This document shows positions 33,567 to 46,524 of a stretch of DNA of 64,000 nucleotides, in pieces (position 1 is the first letter of the stretch; every line of letters begins with the position of its first letter). The position numbers and the translations under genes were made by a program. The notes beneath the pieces were generated by a model that did not search any database, had not been told where the DNA came from, and saw only the letters and a program-made list of their open reading frames with translations. The stretch spans positions 95,695 to 159,694 of the forward strand of contig JASAND010013430.1 of the NCBI GenBank assembly GCA_030248195.1, written 5' to 3'. This DNA is from Trissonchulus latispiculum. Taxonomy: Eukaryota; Nematoda; Enoplea; Enoplida; Ironidae.

Positions 33567-35443
33567 TACAATTTACTGTATAAGTGTAGGTAGGCTTCGC
33601 TTTCCTTAAATTCCGCAGTTAGTTACTGCTTCTTTATCTGCTATATTTCTATGGCTGATGTTGTTACCTATTAAATATATCCATTAGTGTAGTGTGTCTA
33701 TTTCGGTAGGTCATACGGGCTCCTAGGTTAGTTTAGTTGTTATTCTGAGATGAGCCGGTGTCACCCCCTCCCTGGGTAATATATATTAGGCGAGGCTTCT
33801 TCGCCAGGCTCCTGCGCGGTTGGTTCGTTATTCATTTGTGGCATTTTGTTCTCGCGGGGTAACGGTACTTTTGTGTTTTAACGGTACTAGTTTTACTCTG
33901 CCACCGTTACATAATGAACCAATTACTTAACAGAACAATCACATACACCCAATAACACACGCACCACACACACAAACACACACACGCACACAAACTCTCT
34001 CAATCACACGCACTGACACGCGGGCACACACACACAACTGGCTCAAAACAAATATCAGTGGTCAAGGCGAAGATTTTTCTTCGTTAGAGCTAGAGTTTGT
34101 TTAGTTAATTATAACTTTGATTAGGTTGATGCAATTAAAATACTAATTTGTAGAGCAGCACTGCGATCAGGAATCAAGGCGGACAGAGAGAGTCCAGATC
34201 CAGAGGTGATCTAGAAGGGGTCATTCACAATGGTTCAAGGAGGAGAAAAACTTGTCTGTGACTGGCATAGTAACGCTTACCACCCTCCCCCCAAAGCCAA
34301 ACCGCCGTCAGTAGCTCACTCCGTCACAGACTGATTTGAAATTTGGAAGTTTGTCCTGAGAACTTTGGTCCTTTCGCAATCATCTAGCATTGATTTGCCA
34401 CTTTTGTTTTTATGCTACGTCAGTGGCTGATTTTGAAGAGAAAAAACTGTCTTCTTTCGAGTGTTTTCGTAGTTTTGTTTTGTGGCTGCACCTGAGCAAT
34501 CTAGCTCTCAAGTTGCATAACTTTTAGGACCTTAGGTTCAGGTTTTCAAGAGCTCCAAAGTACCCTAAACACCATGACCATAAAATATAATGCGCTTTTT
34601 CGTTCCAAGTGGCCTTATCTCGAAATCCATGTCCACGGATTTTCTTATGGACAAGAGGAAAAATTAAGACAAGCCGACGAGAAGACGAGGAACAACAAGA
34701 AATCGATCAGGAGGCCCGAAAGCCCAAGAAGAAATAAATATGTGAGAGAGTTGTAGTTGTTAGGTTACACTCACACAGTCATAAAAACTGAAAAGAGGGG
34801 ACCTGCGAATGAAATCCATACATATGATATTGTAATTAAGAAGGGGTCTAAAAACTAATCTAAATCAGACCTATGGTGAACGGATTCGCCAGACAAGAAT
34901 GACATTAAAAATACAACTGTAAAAACAATAAGATAGAAGCACATTAATGAGTATTATAGACATATTCATAGGTTAACACGGGGGTATGGGGCTCCAAGGG
35001 CAAGGGGTCAGCACTAAGCAGAAATCGCCGGAAAAGATAAGTATTCGCACAACCATTTCAATAATTTCTGGCTTCGCCAGAATTTTTTTACTAAAATTTC
35101 CTATGTTTTCCAAAATTTTGAAATTTTTTAAAAATTGGCAATTTTTTCAATTTGTTAAGAATTTTGAGTTTATATTACTATTAGCGTTAATTTACGCTAA
35201 TGGTACAAGAAACCATCGAAAATTTTGGTTCAAGGTAAAAGCCCCCTCAGAAGTTTCTTGGGACAAGCCCCCCAGGATCCAACCTTATGTTAATGTATGA
35301 ACCTAGGAAAGAAACAGTGCATAGCAGCCTTTAAACATAATTACAAATATTTTTGTACAGGGCAATCAAAACAATTTACAATTGTGCGTAAGCAAATACA
35401 AAACTGTGCAATAAGTACAAATTAGCAACTTAAAATTCAAAAA
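33567..35443. other. Non-coding stretch
   Basis: No supported gene. A degenerate CA repeat lies at 33957-34040. The plus-strand ORFs at 34574-34756 and 34986-35300 have no family signal. Confidence 0.45.
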
Positions 35444-35451
35444 GGTTGCAA

Positions 35452-35877
35452 TAGAGTTGTGCCGTTAACAAATTTCCCAGGCCGGGCCCGGGCCCGGAGG
35501 CCCGATTCAACGCCCGGTAGGCCCGGCGGCCCGGTGTAGGCCCGGTCGGCCCGGTGAACGCCCGGCATACAGAAGACAGTGTCAAACAATAGTTAGTGCT
35601 ATTTATTACAACTTAGACAACTCGCGTAAGCTTAAATTGGACTTTCTAGTGAAGAAATTGTGGAAAAAATTAAAAAATGGATGCTAAAACTTTGACCGGG
35701 CCTCACCGGGCCCGGCCGGGCCTACACCTGGCCGCCGGGCCTACCGGGCGTTGAATCGGGCCAACCGGGCCACCGGGCCTACCGCTCCAACAACCGGGCC
35801 CGGGCCGGCCCGGTGCAGGCCCGGCCCGGGCCCGGCCCGGAGCCCGAGGCCCGATTCAAGGCCGGGGCACAACTCTA
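35452..35877. mobile_element. 426-bp GC-rich hAT-type MITE
   Basis: It starts TAGAGTTGTGCC and ends with the near-complement GGGCACAACTCTA, flanked by the 8-bp duplication GGTTGCAA (35444-35451, 35878-35885). Both ends consist of CCCGGGCCCGG and GGCCCGATTCAACGCCCGGT blocks that are inverted relative to each other; the middle is AT-rich. The 8-bp duplication and TAGAG terminus match the element at 4550-5401. Related GC-rich copies occur at 48397, 56278 and 62801. Confidence 0.9.
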
Positions 35878-35885
35878 GGTTGCAA

Positions 35886-36811
35886 ACTGAGAATATTATT
35901 GCTGTTTCTTTTTTCTAGTGTCGAATTTTCAATTCACTCTAAGAGCTATTTATGGTTTTGGATCTGCCTGTTACTATCATCAAAACTCTGAGAATCATGC
36001 TGCATTCAGCTGATGCGGACCCAATAACCGCAATAACTAGCGCAAATTTTCTCTCATCACGTTTATTAGGGGCAGTCCTGGGGTCTTGCCCTCAGTGCAG
36101 CAAAATTATCACCTTAAACAAATCTGGAAATCTTGAGCGATTTTTGCTGCAATTAAGAAACTTTAGTGAAAAAATTCCTGCGAAGCTTTTCCGTCCATGT
36201 CTGCTTACCCCTTGTCCAGGTTTTCCTTACCCCTTTCCCCTGATGGCGGTAGGGTTGCATTTCCTCGCTGGGACTTCAAGACGTACGCTTATTGATGAGC
36301 ACTCTTCCTCCAGACTGAAGGTCTACCAGATAACACTAAAGGTACAGGATTGTCCTTAGTTATTACAACTTTAAAAATTAACCTTCATCTCTACCTTGAG
36401 ATGCCTTTTGACATGTGGGATCGGGCACCTTTAAATTTACTATTAATATGAAATTGTATGTTAGTACGCTAAATACCTATTCTAAATATTCTAAATATAA
36501 AGTTAAATCTCTACTCTATTAGTTTAACCTATTGCAAAAAAGGTTAAATTACTAGTTGTACTGGAGTTAGATCAGTCTGACCAGGTAGGTATACGGGGGC
36601 GGTTAGTTGCGTATGTTTTCTATGTATTTCATAAACTGACAAATGCTTCGGGATAGTCCTGCTCTAATTCTTCCTAATCGAACGAAACAAACACGATACA
36701 TTGTTATCTTGTGACATTTACAACCATTCTTCTATGAGTCAAGTGTGTTCAAGACTGTTAAAATGTGGCATTTGCGGACAGCCAGTTTCATGTATAAGAT
36801 TTGTTCTTCAG
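35886..36811. other. Region downstream of the astacin gene
   Basis: A 135-codon plus-strand ORF (35952-36359) has no recognisable domain and no exon-like context, so I do not call it. The region probably includes the astacin 3' UTR near its right end, but no clear polyadenylation signal is visible. Confidence 0.4.
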
Positions 36812-39800
36812 TTAGTATTCCTCACAATACCCACAGGACTTCGCACAGGCGCTACTCATGACACTCGAATACTCTGGATCCTCACAGTATCCTTCGATTG
36901 ACCAAATGCCACAGTTCTTCTTTGTGTCTTCGCAGCCTGCGAAATTAATTATTAAATAAATAACATGTCGGTGTTGGTAGAAAGGTTTTCAAAAATCTTT
37001 CAACAGTAACTGCTTTAAATGAAAAATATTGATACTATAAGTTGACAATTCATATCTTCTGGTTCCCACAAGACTAACTTATTAATTCGACGTCTACTGG
37101 ACAGTCTTTGTACAGCTGCAATCTTTTTTCATAAAATAATCATTCGTTTATCCTACACAGAAATCTACATATGTACAATATGAAACCTAGAACCGGCAAC
37201 TCAATGTTCGATAAAAATCCACATAAGGTTATAAGACAAATCACATACTAGGTTGCGAGGTACAGTACATTCGCTGGATCATATCGATGTCAGCTTGTGA
37301 GATCTGATCTCGTTGTCCCATAATATCAGCATTTTCTTGAACCGGCTCAAATTTTGGTGTCATCGTCTTGCGACTGTACGATTTGGCTCCTGTCTTAAAT
37401 GAAAACATGAAAACAAACTTTAAAAATAAACATATCATTTGTCGATAATTTAAGAGCAACAGAAAATTGGGAGGAAAAGTCACGCAACAATAACCGTATA
37501 TTATGTTGGTCGGTCAGAACCGCTAGTGTGGGACAAGAGTAGATTACAAGGTGGCACACTACACTGTTTATGCGTACAATTGTCATGTGCTTGATGTTTT
37601 CGCGTATTCATTCATTATTTATTTGTCTATTTATTATTTATGAAGACCCCAACCCTAAAATGGTGTTTCGTTTTATATGGCTTCAAATCTTCAATGATGG
37701 CTCTACTGCTTCAAGAGGGTGATCTACGAAACGAAGCCACACAAATTTCAATTTTGCCAGAAACTTTAATTTATCATGATTTTCTCATTCTTTTGAAAAT
37801 TTCTCTTTAAGTTCACCAAATTTGGCAGCGCCATACCTGCCCTAGAAAATAGTAAAAATTAAGCTTGAATATCTGCTGAATCCTTTGCAATTGCCAATTC
37901 AAACTGTCTATTCTGGAATATTTTCAAATAACCAGTTTAAGTATGAATCAATAAACTCTGATACCTGGATCAACTGGGACCAGGGTTTTTTGCGTCCAGA
38001 TGTGCGTCTGGACGCAAAGTTTCTTATCTAGACACAATGAAATTTTAACGGGACGCAAGCTAGACGCAACATTATTTCGGGAGAAAATTCACTTTTGTAA
38101 GAGTAAAACCTTTAAATGTTTCCAATACCAATTTTTTCCGTTTTTTCCAAAAACTTCTTCGAGTACTGGGGGCTCCGCCTCCGGCTCCGTATATATATCA
38201 GATCTTTTCTAACTAGTAAATTTCACTTCAATAAATATATGGACTTACTAGGTGCATAATCGTGAATCGTGATCGTAATCGTTTATGTTGTTCGCATTCA
38301 AATGTTCAGGCAGCATCAAGATCAGCAGTAAAGGAAATCCCCGAAATAACCAAATTTGTAACTGTAAATTTTTTGGTTCTTCTTAAAACGTTTTTCGCAA
38401 AAAATACACAAATGGCAATTTGAAATAATGCAAGACTGCCATTTTTCTAAATTTTCAAATACAAAAAGCCTATGCACGAGCAATTCACGATGAATTTATT
38501 GTAACTAGCGTTAATTAATAGCATTTACAAATGCTTCACTGTATTGCCGTTGAATAATGCAGCACGAAGCATACACGCTTATTGCTACTGAATTATTCAA
38601 AATTCAAAAATTTACAGATGCAATTAACACAAAACTTGTATGAGCGTAGAATCTTCAGTTAGAATAGATGTAACAGTTGCCAAATTAATCTTTTAAATAT
38701 TTCCACAACGGATTTAACCCGTAATTTCAAAAAATCTCCAACTTCTGGGGGGCTCTGCCCCCCGGACCACCGGTACTCATTTGCAATATTGTTATCAAGG
38801 ATCAGTAGATCTCAGAGTTTTCTAAACCGAATGTGTGTTTTGATATTTACTACCTTTTTTCTCAATGATATATATTCCTAAAAGTTTCATAAATTTTTAA
38901 TACTTTAATTAGTTTAACTAACATTGAAATATCGGAATAATCTGTGTGTCAATAATATCGAAAATTACTCAAGGCATTCGTTAGATGCAACAGATGCCTA
39001 ATAATATCTTTTAAAACATTTCCACTACGGATTGTTTTGTAACTTCAAAAAATTCTTCAACTTCTGGGGGGCTCGGCCCCCCAGACCCCCGCCGTGTATT
39101 TTGGACACATCTGCATATCATCTGTAGGTCATTTTATAATCGTACATTAGAGTTAAGCAGCATCTACTTTCTAACTAGTCTAAATAGCGTTATACTACAG
39201 GAATTGTCGACATTTTCATAAATAAAACAATTTTGCACTGAAAACACGCTAAAACAAGAATTCTGCTTGGACGTAAAATTTCTTAACAGGACGCAACTTA
39301 AATTTAGCAGGACGTAAGGTTGACGCAAATCCGAAAACCAAAAACCCTGACTGGGACTGTGCACAAAGGTTATGGTTTAATGTTTCAAATTAATCAAATC
39401 TTTACTACATGAATTAATTTTCCGTGAACAAACTGGAATGAAAATATAATTCCAAGAATAAATTGATATTATGTAAACGATTAGCAAAATGTGTATTCAA
39501 ATGTAGATAGCAAATTTTACACATAAAATCATTTTTAAAATGTTCTTCAACTTTTATATTGTGCAGTTTTGAACAAATGCGACCGTTCTTTTTTGCCACT
39601 AGAAAAATACATGAGGTGATTATTGTGTGTATATAAAATGAACATACATGTGTGCGCCCTTCCATATTTGACTGGTCTGTTATTTTGCAAGCAACCAATC
39701 ATAAGTATTGGGCGAAGTTACACTTGGGGCAATTATGCCAAACACGGGTTTGCCAAACCAGTACTTGGTAGCTTTCTGTCTTTACGTGGCCATGAAAAAC

Positions 39801-40247
39801 TACACAACGAATTTTGAAAATTTGAAAATGAAATTCTCTATCACAGCATGATATCAGATCTCGTTCATGGTTTAGCAGAAATATGGCTTATTGTTTCCTT
39901 AAAAATAGTGAGCACCACGTTTTTTATTATTATTCTTTTATCAGTGGTCCCCACCTTTAACAGGGTATGTGCTAGTAAAAATCCTTGAGTTTAAGGAAAG
40001 AAAAATAACGTACGAAGGCATTATAGTGCATAATTGATCCATAATCATAGCCAACGCCATAACTGGTACTGTACTTCTTCTGAAAACTGTTATCCATAAA
40101 ACTCATGGACTGAGGATCAACGTTGTCCCAGTCAATTTTGATAAAGTAGTCTCTATCTTCACGATTTTGAGTGTGCGAAATTCCCAGAGTGTGCATGATT
40201 TCATGAATGGCAACCCCTTTGAGCTAAAAGCAAAGCACACGAATTCA

Positions 40248-40336
<89 letters not shown>

Positions 40337-43300
40337 ATATATTCCACTTCAACGCGATCTATTGATTGCTTGGACAAATTACAGCGATCCTAAAAGAGGT
40401 AATAGTTATTGGCTAGATACACTCCCGTTGCTACAAACAAACCAAATCAACTTGAACGTTTATAAAATTTTTCAGAACAGCCTAGCAATGCTGGTCGTCG
40501 AGTCAAGTGTACCATAAAACTTTGCAAATGTAACCAATTTCTATCTTTTGAAGCATCAACTATCGATCAATCAAAATTGTCTTCACTAAAAGGAATCACA
40601 GTCTGCAAGCAAAAACTTGTAGCACGTTGAATTTTTCTACAGAAGAAACAAACGGATTATTACATTAAAATTAAGTGTGGCTTACTGGTTTTCCACAGTC
40701 AACACCGGGTAGCAAATCAATCGTATTGACGTCTTCACTCATGCCCACTGGTGACAAACCACAACTAAAATAAATTAGCACTCATACATCAAATCAGTTG
40801 AGAAAAATCAGCCTAAACATGGTGATCCATTAATAAATGTTATTACTTGCTTACTTACTACTGAACTTATATGTGACACTACGCTAATATTTGTATAGAT
40901 GTGAAAACCTCAGCAACACAAATAAGTAAAATGTTGCTTCGGTTAAATTTTGTTGAGTATGCACCCCTCAGAGGCACAGTAGAATGGAACTCATGTTTAT
41001 GACCAATACTCCTCTGTTCTCATTTGGTTTTTACAATGGTTTTCGGTGATCTGGCTGGTGAGCAGACAGACAATAAGCATTGTTGCTAATGAGAACCCCC
41101 GGAGTGAAAATGTAGCTGTACTGCTACTGAACATAGTTCAGACGCGATTTGCTAATCACTGTAAAGTAGGTGGGGGGCTAGGAATTACGTTTCTGTTGAC
41201 TTTTCTTCCACCTTTAATTGTGCTTTGCCGGTACGGGTCACGTGTCCAATGCTGACAATGTTTGTTGTCCGGGAGCGATTGTGCCATTCTAGTCTCAGCG
41301 TTAAAATAAGCCATGAACATGAAAATTTGGCAATTTCGTGCCTAGTTTCACGTATTTATAGGAAATAGGCCTTTATAACGCGCAGCCTGCAAGCGAGCAA
41401 TGCCTATTTCCTATTTCCTACTTTCTCCACTGCGTTCCTGCTGTAGTTCAGAATCAGCTTTTACTTGGCAAAAGGCGCAATAAAACCCAGCGAATTGATG
41501 TTGCAGCTCCACAGTAGTTATATATATATTTCTCAATAATTTTTGAAAATTCTGTATGTGTTTTCAAATTAGAGAAGGTTTAACTAAATTGAAATTGAAA
41601 CATTGAAACATTGAAACATTAAATGGAATGAATAATTATAAAGAATCATACATAGAGTTTTGCAAATTATTCTGCAAAAACAATAAGGTTTCGATTAAAT
41701 TTTATTTACTTAAAACATTTCACTAAATTATTGCTTTAATATTCATAAAAAGGATAGATTTTAATGAATACTAATCTATATCTGTGAAATGTACTGTCCT
41801 GCTTTTACCCACAACCATTCTAATACCGATACTATTGTAGGTGCAATTAAAGTACAACCTTTGACACTTCTAAGAACTTTGAAAGGCAGTAATTCATGAG
41901 TCCAAGGTTACCGGATTAGTTTGAAACGCAGAATGTATCAATTGGTTTCTGCTTTATTCATTTTGTAATTTAATTCTTCTTTGAACTAAGTTTCAGCACA
42001 GAAAGTTTGAAACTTCGGGTCCTCAAATTTCGGGGATTTCAAAAGAAGTGTCCACAAAGCGTTATAGGCTGTTGCTGTTCCTCTAAATTCCTGGTCTCGC
42101 TTTTGCCCAAAATCGATGTCATCGGTGTTCGCCCATTCCCATAGTAAACAAGCACCAGTCCCACTCTTCGAGATCAGATCGAACAAAGATCATGGGACAT
42201 AGATTATTTGTGATTAGTTGAATTAGTTCGTATTTTGATTGAAAATAATTACAGTTATGGAAGAGCTTATGTCGTTTTATAGTTTAAGGAACTATCTATT
42301 CAAAATTGTTGTATGATTAAACCTTGGGTTAAGCCAACTTAACTAGCTTAATTAAAAATAGAAATAGCGTTTTCTTTGATATTTGTGATCAAAACCATTG
42401 AATAGGTTATTATTATTATTATTGAATGTCTTAACTATTTTGTACTTTAATATTACATCTACAATAGTTTCGGCATTAGAATGGTTGTGGGTAAAAGCAG
42501 GACAGTACATTTTACAGATATAAATTAGTATTCATTATGATCTATCTTTTTTATGAATAGTAAAGCAATAATTTAGTGAAATGTTTTAAGTAAATAAAAT
42601 TTAATCGAAACCTTCTTGTTTTTGCAGAATAATTTGCAAAACTCTATGTATGACTCTTTATAATTATTCATTTCATTTAATGTTTCAAAGTTTCAATGTT
42701 TCAATTTCAATTTAGTTAAACTTTCTCTAATTTGAAAACACATACAGAATTTTCAAAAATTATTGAGAAATATATAACTACTGTGGAGCTGCAACATCAA
42801 TTCACTGGGTTTTTACATCTACAATAGTTTCGGCATTAGAATGGTTGTGGGTAAAAGCAGGACAGTACATTTTACAGATATAAATTAGTATTCATTATGA
42901 TCTATCTTTTTTATGAATAGTAAAGCAATAATTTAGTGAAATGTTTTAAGTAAATAAAATTTAATCGAAACCTTCTTGTTTTTGCAGAATAATTTGCAAA
43001 ACTCTATGTATGACTCTTTATAATTATTCATTTCATTTAATGTTTCAAAGTTTCAATGTTTCAATTTCAATTTAGTTAAACTTTCTCTAATTTGAAAACA
43101 CATACAGAATTTTCAAAAATTATTGAGAAATATATAACTACTGTGGAGCTGCAACATCAATTCACTGGGTTTTATTGCGCCTTTTGCCAAGTAGAAGCTG
43201 ATTCTGAACTACAGCAGGAACGCAGTGGAGAAAGTAGGAAATAGGAAATAGGCATTGCTCGCTTGCAGGCTGCGCGTTATAAAAGCCTATTTCCTATAAA

Positions 43301-44196
43301 TACGTGAAACTACGCAGGAAATTGCCAAATTTTCATGTTCATGGCTTATTTAAACGCTGAGACTAGAATGGCACAATCGCTCCCTGACAGTTTGTGCAAG
43401 TAAGCCTAAGCCACGATGTAATTTAAACTAAATCCATTTTGTTGAATTAATAAACCCTGCTTACTACTCTCTGACTTTAGATCGCGTGAAAAGAATGTGT
43501 TGGCTGCCAGGATCGCTGTAGATTTGTCTGAAACGAAGACAAGTGGAATCCTCCAAAGTCGCAATCGCTCGTCGAATGTCTGCTGACTCGGATGATGCTA
43601 AAGATAAATAAAAAGAAATTGTTGTTTAGTTTATAACAAGTAATTGAGAATAGGAGAACCGGTCACTGAACTGCTTTCACCTTTCACAGTTTTGGTTCAA
43701 TGCTGGCGGACTTTAATTAAATTGATAACTCAAATAACCTAACCAATGACGTAGAATATGAAGACTGTTATAATATGGCTTACAGAAATCTCTAGAAATA
43801 ATATAAGGAATGGGAAAATTGCGCCATTTCATGCCAGTCCATTGTTCAAAATAGAGTGAAGTTCCACGTTTGATACGTCGGACGTTCTCCGCCAACTCCT
43901 GTGGAGGCGGTGGAAGGAGATCATCCACATCATCGTCATCGACCGCTTCCTCAATCGCTCGCGCCAACCCTTCAGCTTGTTCTCGACTGATCAGCAGATC
44001 ACCTTCCAGAAGGCCGTCATCTGCTGGTTCAACCACCTGAAATCAGACTTTCACGTTTCTTTGTAATTTTGACAGGTAAAATAAAGGAGAAAAAATTGTT
44101 TGTTTAAAAACTGACTGATGGAAGGGGGTTGGGAAAATTTAAAAATTTTGTATTGTTGCTGAGTCATAGTAGCAGACACTGGCAGATATTATGCGG

Positions 44197-44274
<78 letters not shown>

Positions 44275-46001
44275 CAGCTTACAGGAAGACGATTTAGAAC
44301 AATCTTGAGAACAACAAGAAACACTGAAGTTTCTTGAGACATAATGAATTAGGGCCTCTACCTTTGGTTGAATGTTTGAGAATTAGGCCATTTCATTTTT
44401 TACTTTTCCAGCTCTACGGCAGGCAGATTGATTCAGCCAAGACTTTCTTTTTATGTATTTTTGTATGCAAAAGTGAGCTAAAACTAAACGTTGGCTCTAG
44501 AATGGCCAATATCCAAGATTCGACCCTGCCAAAACGGTCAAACAGACATAAAAACCAGGACAACGTCAGAGATGATGGTAACCCAACAGAACAAACAATA
44601 TATACATAGGTGTCAGCTAAGGTAACAGTTATCACACTGAGGTGAAGTCTTTACTTCTCCCAAGCCTAATTTCCTCAGCATGGCTTTCTTAACGGACTGG
44701 ACTGCTGCAACCGTTCGTTCTGCTTCTTCTTCCGCTTGTTGCTGATTTCCGTTAAATTTTTTCAGCAGTTTGGTAACGTGAACGTTTTTGGTAGCTTTTC
44801 GCTTCTGACGAAATTCTTCCTTTTGTTCTTTGCAACCTTTACCCCGGCAGAATTCCTAAAAGAAATAAAGTTTATCATAAATAATGGGAATTCGTAGCAA
44901 ATTGATTTCATCCGATATTAGAAATTTTAGAAAATCCCCACTTACCAGAAATAAATAACCACCACTCCAGATAAAGGCTGAAATTAAGTAGTGGTGAGTA
45001 GGTTACACCTGGTTTAACTTTAATTTCCACTACTTTTTATTTTCGAGACTGAGTATACGCTGAAAAAAGTATCTACTTTTTAGCTCATCAGTTTCACACC
45101 AGAAACAGAGGAAATCTAGCAATCTGGTGGAGAATTTTAAAATGTTTACGGTGCAACAAAATCTGAAGTAAAAGAATTAGCCAAATTTTTTAAATACCTT
45201 AATAGAGTTGACAGCTTGCTGTTTCAGCTGCTTTGCCAAACGTTTTTGCTCTTTAAACTGAGCTTTGTCCAACAATCCTTTACCCCTGCCTTTGGCAACT
45301 CCCTGTAGCAAGGCTTTACCCAAACCTTTGCCTCGGCCTCTGCCAACCACATTTCCTAACAAGCTTTCGTTGTCATCGCCATCATTACTGCCTTTTCCTT
45401 TTCCTTTACCTTTTCCACGCTAAAAAACAAGAATTCTAGATGTACAGAATTATATAAATATTTGAACGTTTTATGTCCTGTCACGACGTAGCCGCTTGCA
45501 TGCATCAGCATCGCCGTGGCAGATGTAGTACCTGTTGTATGTGGACGCGGCATTGGGGTTGGGCGGCCGCGGGGTAAATCACTCTATGTAATAAAAGATA
45601 AAGTACTAACAAGGCGTGATTTACTCGGGATTAAAAAAAATGTCCAACAAAACCAAAATATATTTTTAATACAGCACAGATTCTTTACTGGATAATTACT
45701 AATAATTCATAATTACTTTATACCCAGTGTGAAAGCTTTTCAAATTCCTTTAATATTTTTGATAAAACTATTTATTTAGTAGACGCAAAATTAATGAAGG
45801 TATTACTTAACAGCAAAGTTAATGGCATCAACATCAACCTTATGCAGGGTCAGGGTATATAATTAACATAACTCTGTCTACCTTAATGCGATTTGATCTG
45901 GTTAGATCACCAGTTCTTTGAGATTCATCATTGACACTTTCCCACGCTGCAAGAGCGGATGTAAACAGCACGAACAGTGCTGCAATTACAAGCAGACGCA
46001 T
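36812..46001 (-). CDS. Secreted astacin metalloprotease with C-terminal ShKT domain
   Basis: Zinc endopeptidase of the astacin (M12A) family, predicted 495 residues. Nine exons in coding order: 46001-45882, 45419-45198, 44855-44655, 44036-43784, 43597-43465, 40764-40686, 40223-40014, 37393-37249, 36936-36812. All junctions are GT-AG and phases agree throughout; a TAG after exon 5 is spliced across. Exon 1 encodes a signal peptide ([19 protein letters not shown]). Residues 41-181 are Lys/Gly-rich. The prodomain EGD (Asp194) fits the astacin aspartate switch, and RRIKR (234-238) is a furin-type site. The catalytic motif [11 protein letters not shown] (zinc ligands His343, 347, 353) is followed by REDRD and the Met-turn SIMHY (399-403). 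The last exon holds six Cys in ShKT spacing. Astacin-ShKT fusions are known from cnidarians and nematodes among others. Substrate unknown. Confidence 0.93.
37981..39349. mobile_element. Non-autonomous hAT element in astacin intron 7
   Basis: It begins CAGGGTTTTTTGCGTC and ends GACGCAAATCCGAAAACCAAAAACCCTG, flanked by the exact 8-bp duplication ACTGGGAC (37973-37980, 39350-39357). Subterminal copies of GGACGCAA / GACGTAA occur at both ends. Three internal hairpins of the form GGGGGGCTC-GCCCCCC (near 38165, 38745 and 39065) follow a TTCTT/CAACTTCT lead. No transposase ORF. Confidence 0.92.
40248..40342. repeat. (TA)n microsatellite in astacin intron 6
   Basis: About 95 bp of nearly pure TA. 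In gene orientation it ends some 25 bases before the splice acceptor of the exon carrying the zinc-binding motif. Length is probably polymorphic. Confidence 0.95.
41986..42186 (-). other. Unrecognised ORF inside the foldback loop
   Basis: 66 codons, with higher GC than the surrounding loop, and content such as [18 protein letters not shown] with several Trp and balanced acidic/basic residues. That looks more like real coding sequence than the other short ORFs here. I recognise no family. No flanking splice sites are compelling. It could be a captured gene fragment. Confidence 0.3.
42455..43174. repeat. Perfect 360-bp tandem duplication
   Basis: 42455-42814 and 42815-43174 are identical base for base as far as I can compare them line by line. 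They lie within the right arm of the foldback; the left arm has one copy. Confidence 0.95.
44198..44272. repeat. (TA)n microsatellite in astacin intron 3
   Basis: About 75 bp of uninterrupted TA between exons 3 and 4 of the astacin gene. Confidence 0.95.
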
Positions 46002-46057
46002 TGTTATTCAGCAAGTCGAACTGGGTTGAAATGGCTACACTGAAATCTGCAAACAGC

Positions 46058-46067
46058 TTTATATAGA
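46058..46067 (-). promoter_or_regulatory. TATA box of the astacin gene
   Basis: On the minus strand, CTATATAAAG lies 57-66 bases upstream of the start codon. A start of transcription about 30 bases downstream would leave a short 5' UTR. This supports the Met at 46001 as the true start. Confidence 0.65.
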
Positions 46068-46524
46068 ACCTTGGTTACAATAAAAAGCACATTAATTTGT
46101 TTGTTCAAGCCCTGATTACAAGGAGCTAAACCTGTCAATTGCGGATGACAAGCAGGGCAAACCCGTTTAAGATAACAAGTTGAAAACAGGAAGCGGTGAC
46201 ATATCAGTAGCAACCTTCGACACTTTTTATATCTTTGGTTTTCAACGTCTCAGTTTTCAGCTGGATCACCACTCAATTGCACTGTGCTCATTTAAAACGG
46301 AGTAGAACGAACAAGTTACCCCTTAAAAGGGGAATAATACCGCCGTAGTGTTTCCAATCTATGTGTTCAATGTTTTGTTTGTTTTCATAGAACACATTGT
46401 TCTACTGTTCTGTGACGTTAGCATTTGACTAGTTTCAACTCCCCAACATTTGCAGTTTCTGAGACAAAAGAATGACAATATTTTATTACTATTGCCAATT
46501 GTAAAACTAAAATATTTCCTAAAG

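Larger units (their letters stand above)
41266..43389. mobile_element. 2.1-kb foldback in astacin intron 5, GTTTGT target duplication
   Basis: The ends TGTCCGGGAGCGATTGTGCC (41266 on) and GGCACAATCGCTCCCTGACA (to 43389) differ by one base, and GTTTGT flanks both sides (41260-41265, 43390-43395). Arms of about 570 bp pair closely. The right arm contains a 360-bp stretch present twice in tandem. The roughly 600-bp loop (about 41845-42455) carries an unrelated ORF on the minus strand. Confidence 0.9.

Noticed and set aside
35952..36359. 135-codon plus-strand ORF
   Set aside because: No recognisable domain, no exon-like boundaries, and the composition resembles its surroundings; a chance ORF is the simplest reading.
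43458..43470. In-frame TAG ending the astacin gene after exon 5
   Set aside because: The donor GTAAGC begins within the apparent stop codon (TA|GTAAGC), and the next exon starts with T, giving Tyr; phases then agree to the end of the gene.
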